A stretch of 64,000 nucleotides of DNA from Deinococcus aquiradiocola (GCF_014646915.1 NZ_BMOE01000011.1:1-64000); one strand, 5' to 3'. Counted from the stretch's first letter, positions 27,912 to 36,929 are shown. Translations and numbers: made by a program. The notes: generated from the sequence alone by a model not told the origin.

Positions 27912-28052
27912 AGGGTGGACCTGTGGTTTCTCATTGTGGCGACCTCAAAGGAGCTTCTGGTGTTGGGGGGTGCGGTGCGTGCGCTGCGGGTGGCGTGCCT
28001 GCCCGTGGCGCGGGTCGGGCCTTCTCTTGTGGGTGGGGGCCGGACCCTGAAA

Positions 28053-28082
28053 CCTCCGGTGGCCGCTGGGGCGCACCGGAGG
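28053..28082 (-). terminator. Intercistronic hairpin between binding protein and permeases
   Basis: CCTCCGGTG (28053-28061) pairs perfectly with CACCGGAGG (28074-28082). In sugar importers such a hairpin typically protects or terminates most transcripts so that the binding protein is made in excess over the membrane subunits; that role here is inference. The 27912-28122 gap shows no gene. Confidence 0.5.
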
Positions 28083-28122
28083 CGTGCCGGGAGCGTGGCT
28101 GGGCCGCGCTCCGGCCGTGGGT

Positions 28123-29369
<1,247 letters not shown>

Positions 29370-29373
<4 letters not shown>

Positions 29374-30734
29374 GAAAAGTCCTCCGTGAGGGACGTGGAT
29401 GGTGAAGCGGACAGCGGCACCCGTGGGACGGGCGTGGGAGGGAAAGCGGACGGAACTTCTCGCCGGGCCGCCTGGACCGGTGGGGGCGCGCGCGACCCCG
29501 AGGCGTTCTGGGCCGTGGCGCGGCTGACGCGGGTGAGTTGCCCGATCCCGGCGGGCGAGTACAGCAGTTCGAGCATCATGACGCCCGCACCGAGCACGCC
29601 GATGTCGCGGCCCAGGGTGCTGCCGGTGATGCTGACGTCGCCGCGGTTGACCTGCATGGCGCGCTCCTGCACCACCTGACGCACGGCGCACAGCAGCGGT
29701 TCGCCCGCGGCGGCCATCTGCCCGCCGATCACGACGGCGGACGGATTGAAGAGGTTGAGGGTGGTGGTGATGGCGACGCCGAGGTGACGGCCCACTTCGG
29801 CCCACAGGTCGCGCGCCAGGGGGTCCGTGCCGCTCAGCCGGGTCAGGTCGCCCATGCGGCTGTCCTCGGTGAGGGACGTGCCGGGGTAGCGGTGCAGGCG
29901 GGTGCGCATCTTGGAGAGGACCACGCCGGCCGCCGCGTAGCTTTCGAGACTGCCGGGGTTGCCGCTGCGGCCGAGCGGGCCCTGTTCGTTGATGCTGATG
30001 TGCCCGATCTCGCCCGCGCCGCCGCTCACGCCGCGGTGCAGTCGCCCGCCGAGCAGCACGCCGGACCCGATGCCGGTCGCGGCCTTGATGTAGATGAGGT
30101 CCGGCGTGCCGCGGCGCTCCCCGAACTTCCATTCGGCGAGCGCGCCGAGGTTCGCGTCGTTGTCGACGAGGACCGGCACGCTGAACAGTTCACCGAGCGA
30201 ACGGGAGACGTTCTGGCCGTCCCAGCCGGTCATGTTGGGCGGGCGGATGACCTCACCGGTCCGGAAGTCGACCGGGCCGGGAATACCGACGCCGACCGCC
30301 GCGACGTGCGCTTCGGGCACGCCCGCCTGGGCCAGCACGTCCAGCGACAGGCGGCGCATCAGGGTGTACGTGTCGGCCGGACCGGTGCGGATGTCGTGCG
30401 GCTGCTCGCAGCTGGCGATCACGGTGCAGCGCAGGTCCAGCAGGGCCACGCGGACGTGGCTCGCACCGAGGTCGATGCTCAGCAGGTACGCGGCCGTCTG
30501 GTTGAGGCTGAGCATGGTGGCGCGGCGGCCCACCCGTTCGCTGACGCGCGCCCCGACCTCGTGCACCAGTCCGGCCGACAGCAGGTCCTGCACGATGCTG
30601 CTGATGGCGCTCCTCGACAGGCCCACGCGGCGCGACAGGTCGATCCGCGGCGCGTCCTGCTGCCAGAGCAGCTGGAGCAGCAGCAGACTGTGCTGTACGC
30701 GCACAGCGGCCATGTCGAGAACGTCGTAGTTCAT
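29370..30734 (-). CDS. ROK-family transcriptional regulator (NagC/XylR type)
   Basis: A 454-aa protein with an N-terminal winged helix ([37 protein letters not shown], about 24-60) and a ROK sugar-kinase-fold domain: [16 protein letters not shown] (phosphate 1), [27 protein letters not shown] and the ROK signature region [14 protein letters not shown]. The cysteine-type zinc motif of many ROK proteins reads [17 protein letters not shown] here, without cysteines. The last 60 residues are a Pro/Ala/Ser tail. ATG 30734 has AGGAG upstream. It leads the importer operon and probably represses it until the sugar binds. Confidence 0.9.
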
Positions 30735-30839
30735 GGGACTCCTGGCAGGGGGGACGGAGGCGACGGAAGCCTGGGGCAGGTCGGGGTGCGGCGCGGGGCA
30801 GTAAGATGAACCCACGGTGAACGGCACCCGGCTCGGAAA

Positions 30840-30854
30840 TTTAGATGCCCTAAA
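30840..30854 (-). promoter_or_regulatory. Possible operator of the ROK regulator
   Basis: TTTAG and CTAAA form a 5-bp inverted repeat spaced by 5 bases, touching the downstream edge of the -10 box of the ROK/importer operon. The position fits autorepression, but the arms are short. Confidence 0.3.
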
Positions 30855-30882
30855 GATAGGCCGCCATCGTTTTGTTTGTCAA
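30853..30882 (-). promoter_or_regulatory. Promoter of the ROK-sugar importer operon
   Basis: A perfect TTGACA -35 (30877-30882, minus strand) and TATCTT -10 (30853-30858) are spaced by 18 bases. It lies about 120 bases before the ROK start and is the best classical promoter in the window. Confidence 0.7.
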
Positions 30883-31017
30883 ACGGACGAACCATTGCAT
30901 CCGGCCGCCCTGGCGCGCCCCACCCCTCCCCTCCTCCACCCGTGAGCGGCCCTCACGCCTCTGTCGCCCGCCCCACACGTCCGTCCCACGGGGGCGGACG
31001 CGCCCGGAGCGCTGCAC

Positions 31018-31023
31018 TACACT
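31018..31023 (+). promoter_or_regulatory. -10 box TACACT of the ArsC-like gene
   Basis: TACACT ends 7 bases before GTG 31031, indicating a leaderless transcript and supporting the GTG start. An inverted repeat CGTCCG/CGGACG (30978-31000) lies just upstream. Confidence 0.55.
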
Positions 31024-31030
31024 GGGGCGC

Positions 31031-31396
31031 GTGAGCAAGCCCGCCCCCAGCATCCAGATGTTCGGCCTGAAGAAATCCAGCGCCACGCGCGCCGCCGAAC
31101 GCTTCTTCAAGGAACGGCGCGTCAAGGTGATCTTCGTGGACCTCGGCGCGCGCCCCATCGCCAGGGGCGAACTCGGGAGGTTCGTGCAGAAGTTCGGCCT
31201 CACGGCCCTGCTCGACCTGAACGGCAAGGCCTACGAATCGCTGGGCCTCGCGTACCTGCGCATCAGCGAGGAACGCCTCACCGAACGCGTCATCGAACAC
31301 CCCGAGGTGCTGCGCCTGCCGCTCGTGCGCGGCGGCAAACTGCTCAGCGTCGGCGAGGACCCGCAGGGCTGGGCCGCCATGCTCGCCCAGGACTGA
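31031..31396 (+). CDS. ArsC/Spx-family thioredoxin-fold protein lacking the usual cysteine
   Basis: The 121-aa protein matches ArsC-like proteins: the first strand and loop IQMFGLKKSSATRAAERFFKERRVKVIFVDLGARPIARGEL correspond to 'YGIKNCDTVRKA...', with FGLTALLDLNGKAYESLGL and HPEVLRLPLVRGGKLLSVGEDPQGW. The place of the catalytic cysteine reads KKSSAT, and the whole protein has no Cys, so classical arsenate or glutaredoxin chemistry is unlikely. Start GTG 31031 follows a TACACT box by 7 bases. It may be a scaffold or RNA-polymerase-binding relative, which is speculation. Confidence 0.75.
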   Translation: MSKPAPSIQMFGLKKSSATRAAERFFKERRVKVIFVDLGARPIARGELGRFVQKFGLTALLDLNGKAYESLGLAYLRISEERLTERVIEHPEVLRLPLVRGGKLLSVGEDPQGWAAMLAQD

Positions 31397-31494
31397 CGGC
31401 CCCCGGTGCCTTTCTGACGGGTTGCTGAGAAGCGCCTGTACTTTCTGCGCGGCCTCTTCAGCTGCCGGTCAGTGACGCGGAGCACCATACGGCC

Positions 31495-32394
31495 ATGAAC
31501 AAGACCAAGCTCACCGCCCTGCTCGCCCCCCTGGCCCTCGGCGCCGTCCTGCTCGGCACGGCCGTCAGCACCAACGCCTCGGCCGCGCCCAAGCTGTCCG
31601 CGCAGAGCATCATCGTGAACCCCGTGCAGACCAGCCTGAGCGTCAAGGTCTGGACGGACCGCGACACCAGCGGCGCGCAGACCCCCAACTACTCTGTCGG
31701 CGACAAGATCCGCATCTACACCAGCGTGAACCAGGACGCATACGTATACCTGTTCAACGTGGACCCCAACGGGCAGGTCGACCTGATCCTCCCCAACCGC
31801 TATGCGGGCGGCGCGAACTACGTGCGTGCCGGGACCGTCAAGGCCTTCCCCAGCAGCCAGGACCGCTTCACCTTCGACATCGCCGCGCCCTACGGCCTGA
31901 ACAAGGTGCTGGCGCTCGCGTCCAAGACCCAGCTGAACCTGAACGACATCGCCACCTTCCAGACGCAGAACAGCAGCCAGGGCTTCGCGGACGTCAAGGT
32001 GCAGGGCCAGCAGCAGCTCGCGCAGGCGCTCAGCATCGTCGTGAACCCCGTCCCGCAGAACACCTGGATCAGCGACACCGCGTACTACAACGTCGCGCAG
32101 GGTTACAGCGCCCAGCCCGCCCCGGCCCCCGTCGTGAGCGTCCCCAGCTACGGCTTCCCCGTCTACACCCCCCAGGGTGACGAGTGGCGCAGCACCTTCA
32201 GCACCGACCGCAACGCGGACGACGTGTACGCGTACTACGCCGCGCAGCTGCAGCGCCAGGGCTTCCGTCAGGTGGACCGCCGCGCCGACCGTGGCCGGTA
32301 CGCGGGCGAGTTCCAGAACGGCAACAGCACCAGCGAACTGCGCATCACCCTGAACGGCGGCAAGGTCGAAGTCGTCATCATCAAACGCAACTGA
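31495..32394 (+). CDS. Secreted DUF4384 domain protein
   Basis: A 299-aa exported protein. A signal peptide (KLTALLAPLALGAVLLGTAVSTNASA) precedes a DUF4384 domain, recognised by YSVGDKIRIYTSVNQDAYVYLFNVDPNGQVDLILPN at about 67-101. A linker with PAPAPV leads to a C-terminal domain (about 225-299) with alternating strands ending IKRN. DUF4384 proteins are often cell-envelope or S-layer associated; the biochemical role is unknown. It stands alone between the ArsC-like gene and a convergent membrane protein and is followed by a strong terminator. Confidence 0.85.
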   Translation: MNKTKLTALLAPLALGAVLLGTAVSTNASAAPKLSAQSIIVNPVQTSLSVKVWTDRDTSGAQTPNYSVGDKIRIYTSVNQDAYVYLFNVDPNGQVDLILPNRYAGGANYVRAGTVKAFPSSQDRFTFDIAAPYGLNKVLALASKTQLNLNDIATFQTQNSSQGFADVKVQGQQQLAQALSIVVNPVPQNTWISDTAYYNVAQGYSAQPAPAPVVSVPSYGFPVYTPQGDEWRSTFSTDRNADDVYAYYAAQLQRQGFRQVDRRADRGRYAGEFQNGNSTSELRITLNGGKVEVVIIKRN

Positions 32395-32448
32395 TTCTCA
32401 GCAGAAGCTGAGGCACAATGGAGGAGCTTTCCTCCTCAGAGAGCAGAC

Positions 32449-32480
32449 GGGGCGGGACTTCCGAACAGGGGTCCCGCCCC
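32449..32480 (+). terminator. Terminator after the DUF4384 gene
   Basis: GGGGCGGGAC (32449-32458) pairs with GTCCCGCCCC (32471-32480) around a 12-base loop, followed by TTCCGTC. A smaller GAGGAG/CTCCTC hairpin precedes it. Confidence 0.7.
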
Positions 32481-32508
32481 TTCCGTCATGACGCAGCGAC
32501 ATGAAGAA

Positions 32509-32539
32509 GCGGCCCCCGGAAGACAACTCCGGGGGCCGC
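32509..32539 (-). terminator. Terminator after the DUF937 gene, 12-bp stem
   Basis: GCGGCCCCCGGA (32509-32520) is the exact reverse complement of 32528-32539 with a 7-base loop. It lies 36-66 bases past the minus-strand stop at 32575. Confidence 0.65.
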
Positions 32540-32543
32540 TCGA

Positions 32544-32574
32544 CTGAACTTCAGGAGTTCAGCTCAGTCTGGTC
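32544..32574 (-). repeat. Relic of the 166-bp convergent-gene element (hairpin end only)
   Basis: Read on the minus strand directly after the stop codon of the DUF937 gene, the sequence holds GAGCTGAACT, a 5-base loop and AGTTCAG followed by tCGAGCG. This matches the stop-proximal hairpin of the full elements at 35401, 40868 and 56005 (GAGCTGAACT, loop, AGTTCAG, cCGAGCG) in sequence, orientation and position. The rest of the element is absent. It lies between convergent genes like the others. Confidence 0.55.
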
Positions 32575-34317
32575 TCACTTGACGGTCAGGGTGATCTTGC
32601 CGGCCACGTCGGCCGAGCCGGTCTGGCTGACGGAGTACGTGATGGTGCCCTTGCCGGGCTTGCTGGTGTAGCTGTATCCGCAGGTGCCGTCGAGCGGCAG
32701 GACCTTGCTGCCGATCTTGCGGTCGCCGCGCGTGACGGTGACGGTGTAGCTCTTGCCGCTGCCCACGCCGCCGAAACGGAAGGGTTCGGCGACGGTCTGC
32801 CCGTCGGGAATGCTGAGCGAGAAGTCCTTGGTGCAGGCCGCCGTGCTGGCCGCCGCGGCCGCGACGGTCGCCTTGACGCTGCCGAGTTCGGCGCCGTCCG
32901 GTCCCTTGATGCTGTAGGTGTGCGCGCCCGCGGCGGGGCTGGGGACGTTCAGGGTCCACATGCCGTCCGTGCCGACCGTGACCTTGCCGAGGCTGACGCC
33001 GTCCTCGAAGATTTCGAGCACGTCGCCGGGCTTGCCGCTGCCCTTCAGCTCGAAGGCGCCCGCGGGGAGGTTCGCGTCGGAGGCGGGCGCGGCGATGGAG
33101 AACTTGCCGTTCATGTCCATGCCGCTCATGTCGCCCGCACCGGCAGCCGTGCCGGCCGCGGCGGCCGCCTTGACGGTCAGGTTGAGGTTCTCGCTGCTGC
33201 CCGCCTCGCTGATGGCGTACGTGTGGTCACCGGCGGTGGGGGCGGGCACGTCCGCGCTGAAGGTGCCGTCCTCTCCGACGGTGGCCTTGCCGACCGGCTG
33301 GCCGTTCTCGCTGACGGTGACTTCCTCGCCGGCCGTGCCGGTGCCTTTCACGGCGAAGGGGCCGCTGACGGCCGCGCCGTTGGCAGGCTCGGTGACGGCG
33401 AAGACCGCGGCGGGCTTGCCACGCAGCAGGAAGCAGCCGCCGAGCAGCAGCAGGAGCAGCAGCGGCAGCAGCCACAGCCAGCCGAGGCCCTTGCGGCCCC
33501 CGAGGGCCGGGTTGCTGTGCAGCACGCCGCCGCCCAGCCCAGCGCCCTCACCGACGGTCGCCATGCCGTCCGTGACCGCGCCGCCCACGCCGCGTGCCGC
33601 GCCACCGACCGCGCCCGCAGCGCTGCCGAGACCGCCAGCCGCCGCCGCACCCAGGCCAGCGGCCGCACCGCCGATCCCGGCAGCCGCGCCGCGCACGTCC
33701 TTGCTGAGGTTGGTCGCACCGGCGCTCAGGCCGTCACCGAGGCCGCTCACGGTGCCCTGAACGCCGTCCGCCGCCTTGCCCAGACCACCCATCGCGGCCG
33801 CACCGAGACCCGCCGCCGCGCCGCCCAGACCGGCTGCTGCCGTGCCCAGACCGCCGAGGCCACCACTGAAGAGGCCGCCGAGGGTGGAAGCGTTCAGGCC
33901 GAACTTGCCGGCCTGCTGGCCGATCATGCCGAGCATGAGCGGCAGGATCATCTGCATCATGCCCTGCACGCCGCCGCGGCTGGCGCCGGTCTGCTGCGCG
34001 AGGCCCTGCACGGTGTCGTCGAGGCGGTTACCGAGCAGCTGCGGCAGCAGCGCCGTGCCCTTCTGCCGCAGGGTGGTGAGGCTGTCAGGGGCGGCGAGCA
34101 GGTCCTGCGGCGTGCCGTGCGGCACCTGCGCGGCGAGGTCCAGCACGTGCTGCGCGCCGGCGGTCGTGGCGACCTTGTCGGTGATGACCTTGAGCTGCGC
34201 GGGCAGCACGGCCTGGCCGATCTGCTGCGCCTGCGCGGCGTCGAGGCCGAGCACGCCGCCCAGCCGTTCCATGACCGGGCCGTTCAGCTGGCTTCTGAAG
34301 AGTTCGAGAAAGTCCAT
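32575..34317 (-). CDS. DUF937 protein with membrane anchor and Ig-like repeats
   Basis: The 580-aa protein has an N-terminal DUF937/YidB-like helical domain (about 1-145: LDAAQAQQIGQAVLP ... MMQMILPLMLGMIGQQAG), a long Gly/Ala-rich low-complexity stretch (about 145-265), a membrane helix (about 273-292, WLWLLPLLLLLLLGG) and an outer part with three similar 75-90 aa Ig-like modules, each ending in a 'G.HTY.I' strand. AAGGAG precedes ATG 34317. This suggests a cytoplasmic DUF937 head linked through the membrane to a surface-exposed adhesive or wall-binding region. No close characterised match was recognised. Confidence 0.8.
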   Translation of the reverse strand: MDFLELFRSQLNGPVMERLGGVLGLDAAQAQQIGQAVLPAQLKVITDKVATTAGAQHVLDLAAQVPHGTPQDLLAAPDSLTTLRQKGTALLPQLLGNRLDDTVQGLAQQTGASRGGVQGMMQMILPLMLGMIGQQAGKFGLNASTLGGLFSGGLGGLGTAAAGLGGAAAGLGAAAMGGLGKAADGVQGTVSGLGDGLSAGATNLSKDVRGAAAGIGGAAAGLGAAAAGGLGSAAGAVGGAARGVGGAVTDGMATVGEGAGLGGGVLHSNPALGGRKGLGWLWLLPLLLLLLLGGCFLLRGKPAAVFAVTEPANGAAVSGPFAVKGTGTAGEEVTVSENGQPVGKATVGEDGTFSADVPAPTAGDHTYAISEAGSSENLNLTVKAAAAAGTAAGAGDMSGMDMNGKFSIAAPASDANLPAGAFELKGSGKPGDVLEIFEDGVSLGKVTVGTDGMWTLNVPSPAAGAHTYSIKGPDGAELGSVKATVAAAAASTAACTKDFSLSIPDGQTVAEPFRFGGVGSGKSYTVTVTRGDRKIGSKVLPLDGTCGYSYTSKPGKGTITYSVSQTGSADVAGKITLTVK

Positions 34318-34501
34318 GGTGGTGTTCTCCTTGTGGCGCTCCTGAGGGCGGAGTCGCCGGTCCTGCGTCTGGTTGAGTTCCGTCCGTCCGAGTTGAGCGG
34401 CATGACGATCGTTCCCCGATGAGTGGCTTCCCAGTTCAGGCTAGCAAGGATGTGAGAGGCCTGAGACAAATGTGGAGTATCCGTCATTTATGTTTCCTTA
34501 C

Positions 34502-34517
34502 GGCTGCAGGTGCAGCC
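34502..34517. promoter_or_regulatory. Perfect 16-base palindrome in the divergent region
   Basis: GGCTGCAGGTGCAGCC (7-bp arms around GG) lies 48 bases before the -10 box of the plus-strand oxidoreductase gene and 185 bases from the divergent DUF937 start. It has the size of a regulator site, but no regulator is adjacent. Confidence 0.3.
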
Positions 34518-34564
34518 AGCGCGGGGGGATTGACATTCAGGTATGGCGTTCCGGCGCGGCCCGC

Positions 34565-34570
34565 TACAGT
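34565..34570 (+). promoter_or_regulatory. -10 box TACAGT of the uronate dehydrogenase-like gene
   Basis: TACAGT ends 6 bases before ATG 34577, the leaderless spacing. A TTGACA at 34530 is too far away (29 bases) to serve as its -35. Confidence 0.55.
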
Positions 34571-34576
34571 GAGTGC

Positions 34577-35401
34577 ATGACCACCACCCCCCCCCTGCGC
34601 GTGCTGCTGACCGGCGCGTCCGGCGAGGTCGGCACGGCCCTGCGCCACGGCCTGCACGGCACCTTCGACCTGATCCTCACGGACCTGAACCCCCCCGCCG
34701 ACCTGCAGGCGCACGAAACGTACCGTCAGGCCGACCTGCAGGACCCCGAACAGGTCCGGGCCGCCATGGCGGGCGCGCAGGCCGTGATCCACCTGGGCGG
34801 CATCGCCAACGAGCACCGCTACGACCGCATCCGCGCCGTGAACATCGACGGCACGCAGCACGTCCTGCAGGCCGCGCACGAGCACGGCGTCACGCGCGTC
34901 GCCTTCGCGTCCAGCATCCACACGGTCGGCTACTACCCGCGCAGCGAGCAGGTCAGCCCCGACATGCCGGTCCGCCCCGACACGTTCTACGGCGTCAGCA
35001 AGGTGGCGGGCGAGGCGCTGGGCCGCATGTACTGGGAACGTCACGGCCTGGAATTCGTGTCGGTCCGCATCTGCTCGTTCCTGCAGCGCCCGGAGTACGA
35101 ACGCAACCTCAGCACGTGGCTCAGCCCCCGGGACGCCGTGCAGCTGTTCCGGCAGGCGATCACCGCGCCCCGCGTCGGCTACCTGACGGTGGCGGGCATC
35201 AGCGGCAACACGCGCGCCTGGATGACCCGCGACGGCTGGGACACCCTCGGGTACGTCCCGGAGGACGACGCCGAAACCTACCTGCAGGCCGTTCAGGGCC
35301 GCACGCAGGGCGCGCAGGGCAGCCGCACCGAGTCCAACCAGGGCGGCGTGTTCACCGAGCCGGACTACGTGGGCCTCGCCGCGACCGAACCGCGCTCCTG
35401 A
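34577..35401 (+). CDS. NAD-dependent epimerase/dehydratase family protein, uronate dehydrogenase-like
   Basis: A 274-aa extended short-chain dehydrogenase. The Rossmann motif VLLTGASGEVGTAL lies at residues 9-22, AVIHLGGIA near 73, the catalytic Ser/Tyr/Lys in FASSIHTVGYYP and DTFYGVSKVAGEALG, and RICSF after the active site. The SSIH-GYYPR and FYGVSK pattern resembles uronate dehydrogenases that oxidise glucuronate or galacturonate. Other sugar epimerase activities are possible. ATG 34577 is set by the TACAGT box 6 bases upstream. Its stop codon TGA is shared with the first base of repeat copy A. Confidence 0.85.
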   Translation: MTTTPPLRVLLTGASGEVGTALRHGLHGTFDLILTDLNPPADLQAHETYRQADLQDPEQVRAAMAGAQAVIHLGGIANEHRYDRIRAVNIDGTQHVLQAAHEHGVTRVAFASSIHTVGYYPRSEQVSPDMPVRPDTFYGVSKVAGEALGRMYWERHGLEFVSVRICSFLQRPEYERNLSTWLSPRDAVQLFRQAITAPRVGYLTVAGISGNTRAWMTRDGWDTLGYVPEDDAETYLQAVQGRTQGAQGSRTESNQGGVFTEPDYVGLAATEPRS

Positions 35402-35566
35402 TACGATTTTGAGCTGAACTTTTGGAGTTCAGCCGAGCGAAGCGAGCACCAAAAAATACGGTTTTGAGGAGGTGGAAGCGGGCAAGCGTCCTGCAGGGCG
35501 CTGTTTTGCCCAAGAAGGGATGTCGGTGCTTTTCCCGGCATCCCTGGAATCGGATCAAACCCGTAT
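35401..35566 (+). repeat. 166-bp convergent-gene element, copy A
   Basis: The element starts at the last base of the preceding stop codon with ATACGATTTTGA and ends with TCAAACCCGTAT, imperfect 12-bp terminal inverted repeats. Inside are a hairpin (GCTGAACT, 5-base loop, AGTTCAGC), a second ACGGTTTTGAGG copy near position 58 and a GGGATG/CATCCC hairpin near the far end. Copies B and C have the same length and about 85-95 percent the same bases by eye. It lies between convergent genes. A minus-strand reading through it is not conserved as protein. Confidence 0.85.
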
Positions 35567-35585
35567 GACCCGCACGCGGGCAGGA

Positions 35586-35632
35586 CAGGAGAGGGGGCCA
35601 CCCGCGCGCGCGGCATGTGGCCCCCTCTCCTG
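35586..35632. terminator. Terminator with 16-bp perfect stem between convergent genes
   Basis: CAGGAGAGGGGGCCAC (35586-35601) is the exact reverse complement of 35617-35632. It lies 20 bases past repeat copy A and 78 bases beyond the minus-strand RibY stop, so it can end both transcripts. Confidence 0.65.
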
Positions 35633-35709
35633 CGGCTCTCCCGGTTGCGGCACCGGTCCAGCGGTGACGCGAGCCGCATGGCGCGAGCACCGGCAGACCG
35701 GCGGGCGGA

Positions 35710-36696
35710 TCACTTCATGGTCTTGCTGATGAGGGCGTTGCTGTAGAAGTCCGTCGCCTTGAAGGTCGCAGGGAGCTTCCCGGAGCGCTGCAGGTACGCG
35801 ACGGCCTTGCTCCACCCGGCCGGGTCGCTGAACCCCAGGCCGTTCTGACGCGTCGCGGCGGACTGCATCAGCGGCACGCTGGCCTTCAGCACGTCGAGGT
35901 TCCCGCCGCCCGACCCGAACACCGGCTGCGCCACCCGGAACGCCTGCGCGCTGCTGGCGACCGTGAACTTCAGGCCGCGCTGCGCGGCACGCACGACGCG
36001 CTTGGCGATGTCGCCCGTCAGGGTCTTGCCGGTCGTCATGAGGCCCACGCCGACCATCGGGTACGCGCCCGTCACGTCGAGCGTGTCGGCCTTGATGCCC
36101 GCCGCCGCGAGCTGCACCACCTCGTTGTTCACGTAGCCGACGGCGGCGTCCACCTTGCCGCTGCGGACCGCTTCCAGCTGCGTGAACCCGATGCTGGCGA
36201 GGCGGATGTCGCTCTCCTTGAGTTTCGCGGCGTCCAGCAGGGCGCCCAGCGCGAAGTAGCTGCTGCCGAACGTGCCGGGAATGCCGACCGTGCGGCCCTT
36301 GAGGTCCGCGGCCGAGTTGATGTTCCTGGCGGGCAGGCTGAAGACCGTGACGGGAATCTTCTGGTACATCGCCATCACGTACCGGACGTCGGCGCCCTGC
36401 GCGCGCGCGAAGATGGCGTCCTCGGGATCGCCGACCACGAAGTCCAGCTTGCCCTGCAGCAGCAGCGGCATGAGTTCCGACACGTAGCCGTGCTGGTACT
36501 TGACGTTCAGGCCCTCGGCCTTGAAGTACCCGAGCCTGTCGGCGACGTAGAACGGCGTGAACTGCACGTTCGGGATGTACCCCAGCCCGATGTTCACGGT
36601 GCGGGTCGCCTGCGCGGACGCGGCGGGCGCGAGCGCCAGGGACAGGGCGAGCAGACCGGACAGACGGATGGCGAAACGGTTCCTGTTTGAATGCAT
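35710..36696 (-). CDS. ribY: Riboflavin ABC transporter substrate-binding protein, RibY-like (NMT1/THI5 family)
   Basis: A 328-aa exported protein: signal peptide with a cleavage near residue 29 (LALSLALAPAASAQA), then the NMT1/THI5 pattern VNIGLGYIPNVQFTPFYVADRLGYFKAEGLNVKY, LLQGKLDFVVGDPEDAIFARAQG and GRTVGIPGTFGSSYFALGALL. This family binds thiamine pyrimidine, riboflavin or similar rings. The FMN riboswitch directly upstream points to riboflavin. ATG 36696 is used because the signal peptide starts there. The nearest SD-like GGAGG is about 35 bases away, with a CCTGC/GCAGG hairpin between, probably part of the riboswitch control. Permease and ATPase are not adjacent. Confidence 0.85.
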   Translation of the reverse strand: MHSNRNRFAIRLSGLLALSLALAPAASAQATRTVNIGLGYIPNVQFTPFYVADRLGYFKAEGLNVKYQHGYVSELMPLLLQGKLDFVVGDPEDAIFARAQGADVRYVMAMYQKIPVTVFSLPARNINSAADLKGRTVGIPGTFGSSYFALGALLDAAKLKESDIRLASIGFTQLEAVRSGKVDAAVGYVNNEVVQLAAAGIKADTLDVTGAYPMVGVGLMTTGKTLTGDIAKRVVRAAQRGLKFTVASSAQAFRVAQPVFGSGGGNLDVLKASVPLMQSAATRQNGLGFSDPAGWSKAVAYLQRSGKLPATFKATDFYSNALISKTMK

Positions 36697-36734
36697 GACG
36701 TGTACCGGCCTGCACGGGACGCAGGTCGGCCTCC

Positions 36735-36905
36735 TCCTTCTCTCATCCGGACTGTGCCCGCGACGTGCGCGGGGGAACCGTCGGCCCCGGAATCTCACCG
36801 GGTCGGGCCGCGCCGTACCGCATCTGGCGCTGGCTTCGCGGGCTGAGGCGCGGGGTGTCCCGCGACCGTCACCGCCGGTAGGGCGTTTCACCCTGCCCCG
36901 AAGGA
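36735..36905 (-). promoter_or_regulatory. FMN riboswitch (RFN element)
   Basis: The minus strand carries the conserved RFN blocks in order: GGGGCAGGGTGAAA, CCTACCGGCGGT, then GGTGAGATTCCGGGGCCGACGGT (36,780s) and AGTCCGGATGAGAGAAGG. The closing helix P1 is TCCTTC (36900-36905) with GAAGGA (36735-36740). FMN binding normally shuts off riboflavin synthesis or uptake genes. Here the only gene behind it is the binding protein at 35710. The SD-like GGAGGAGG overlaps the 3' side of P1, which suggests control of translation, an inference. Confidence 0.95.
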
Positions 36906-36923
36906 TGGCTTTCGCCACTCATG

Positions 36924-36929
36924 AATATA
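36924..36929 (-). promoter_or_regulatory. -10 box TATATT of the riboswitch transcript
   Basis: TATATT (minus strand) lies about 19 bases before the riboswitch P1 helix. Upstream CAGACA (36950-36955) is a weak -35 candidate at 20 bases. Confidence 0.5.

Noticed and set aside
34530..34535. TTGACA as -35 for the uronate dehydrogenase-like gene
   Set aside because: It is 29 bases from the TACAGT -10 box, too far for a sigma-70 type promoter.
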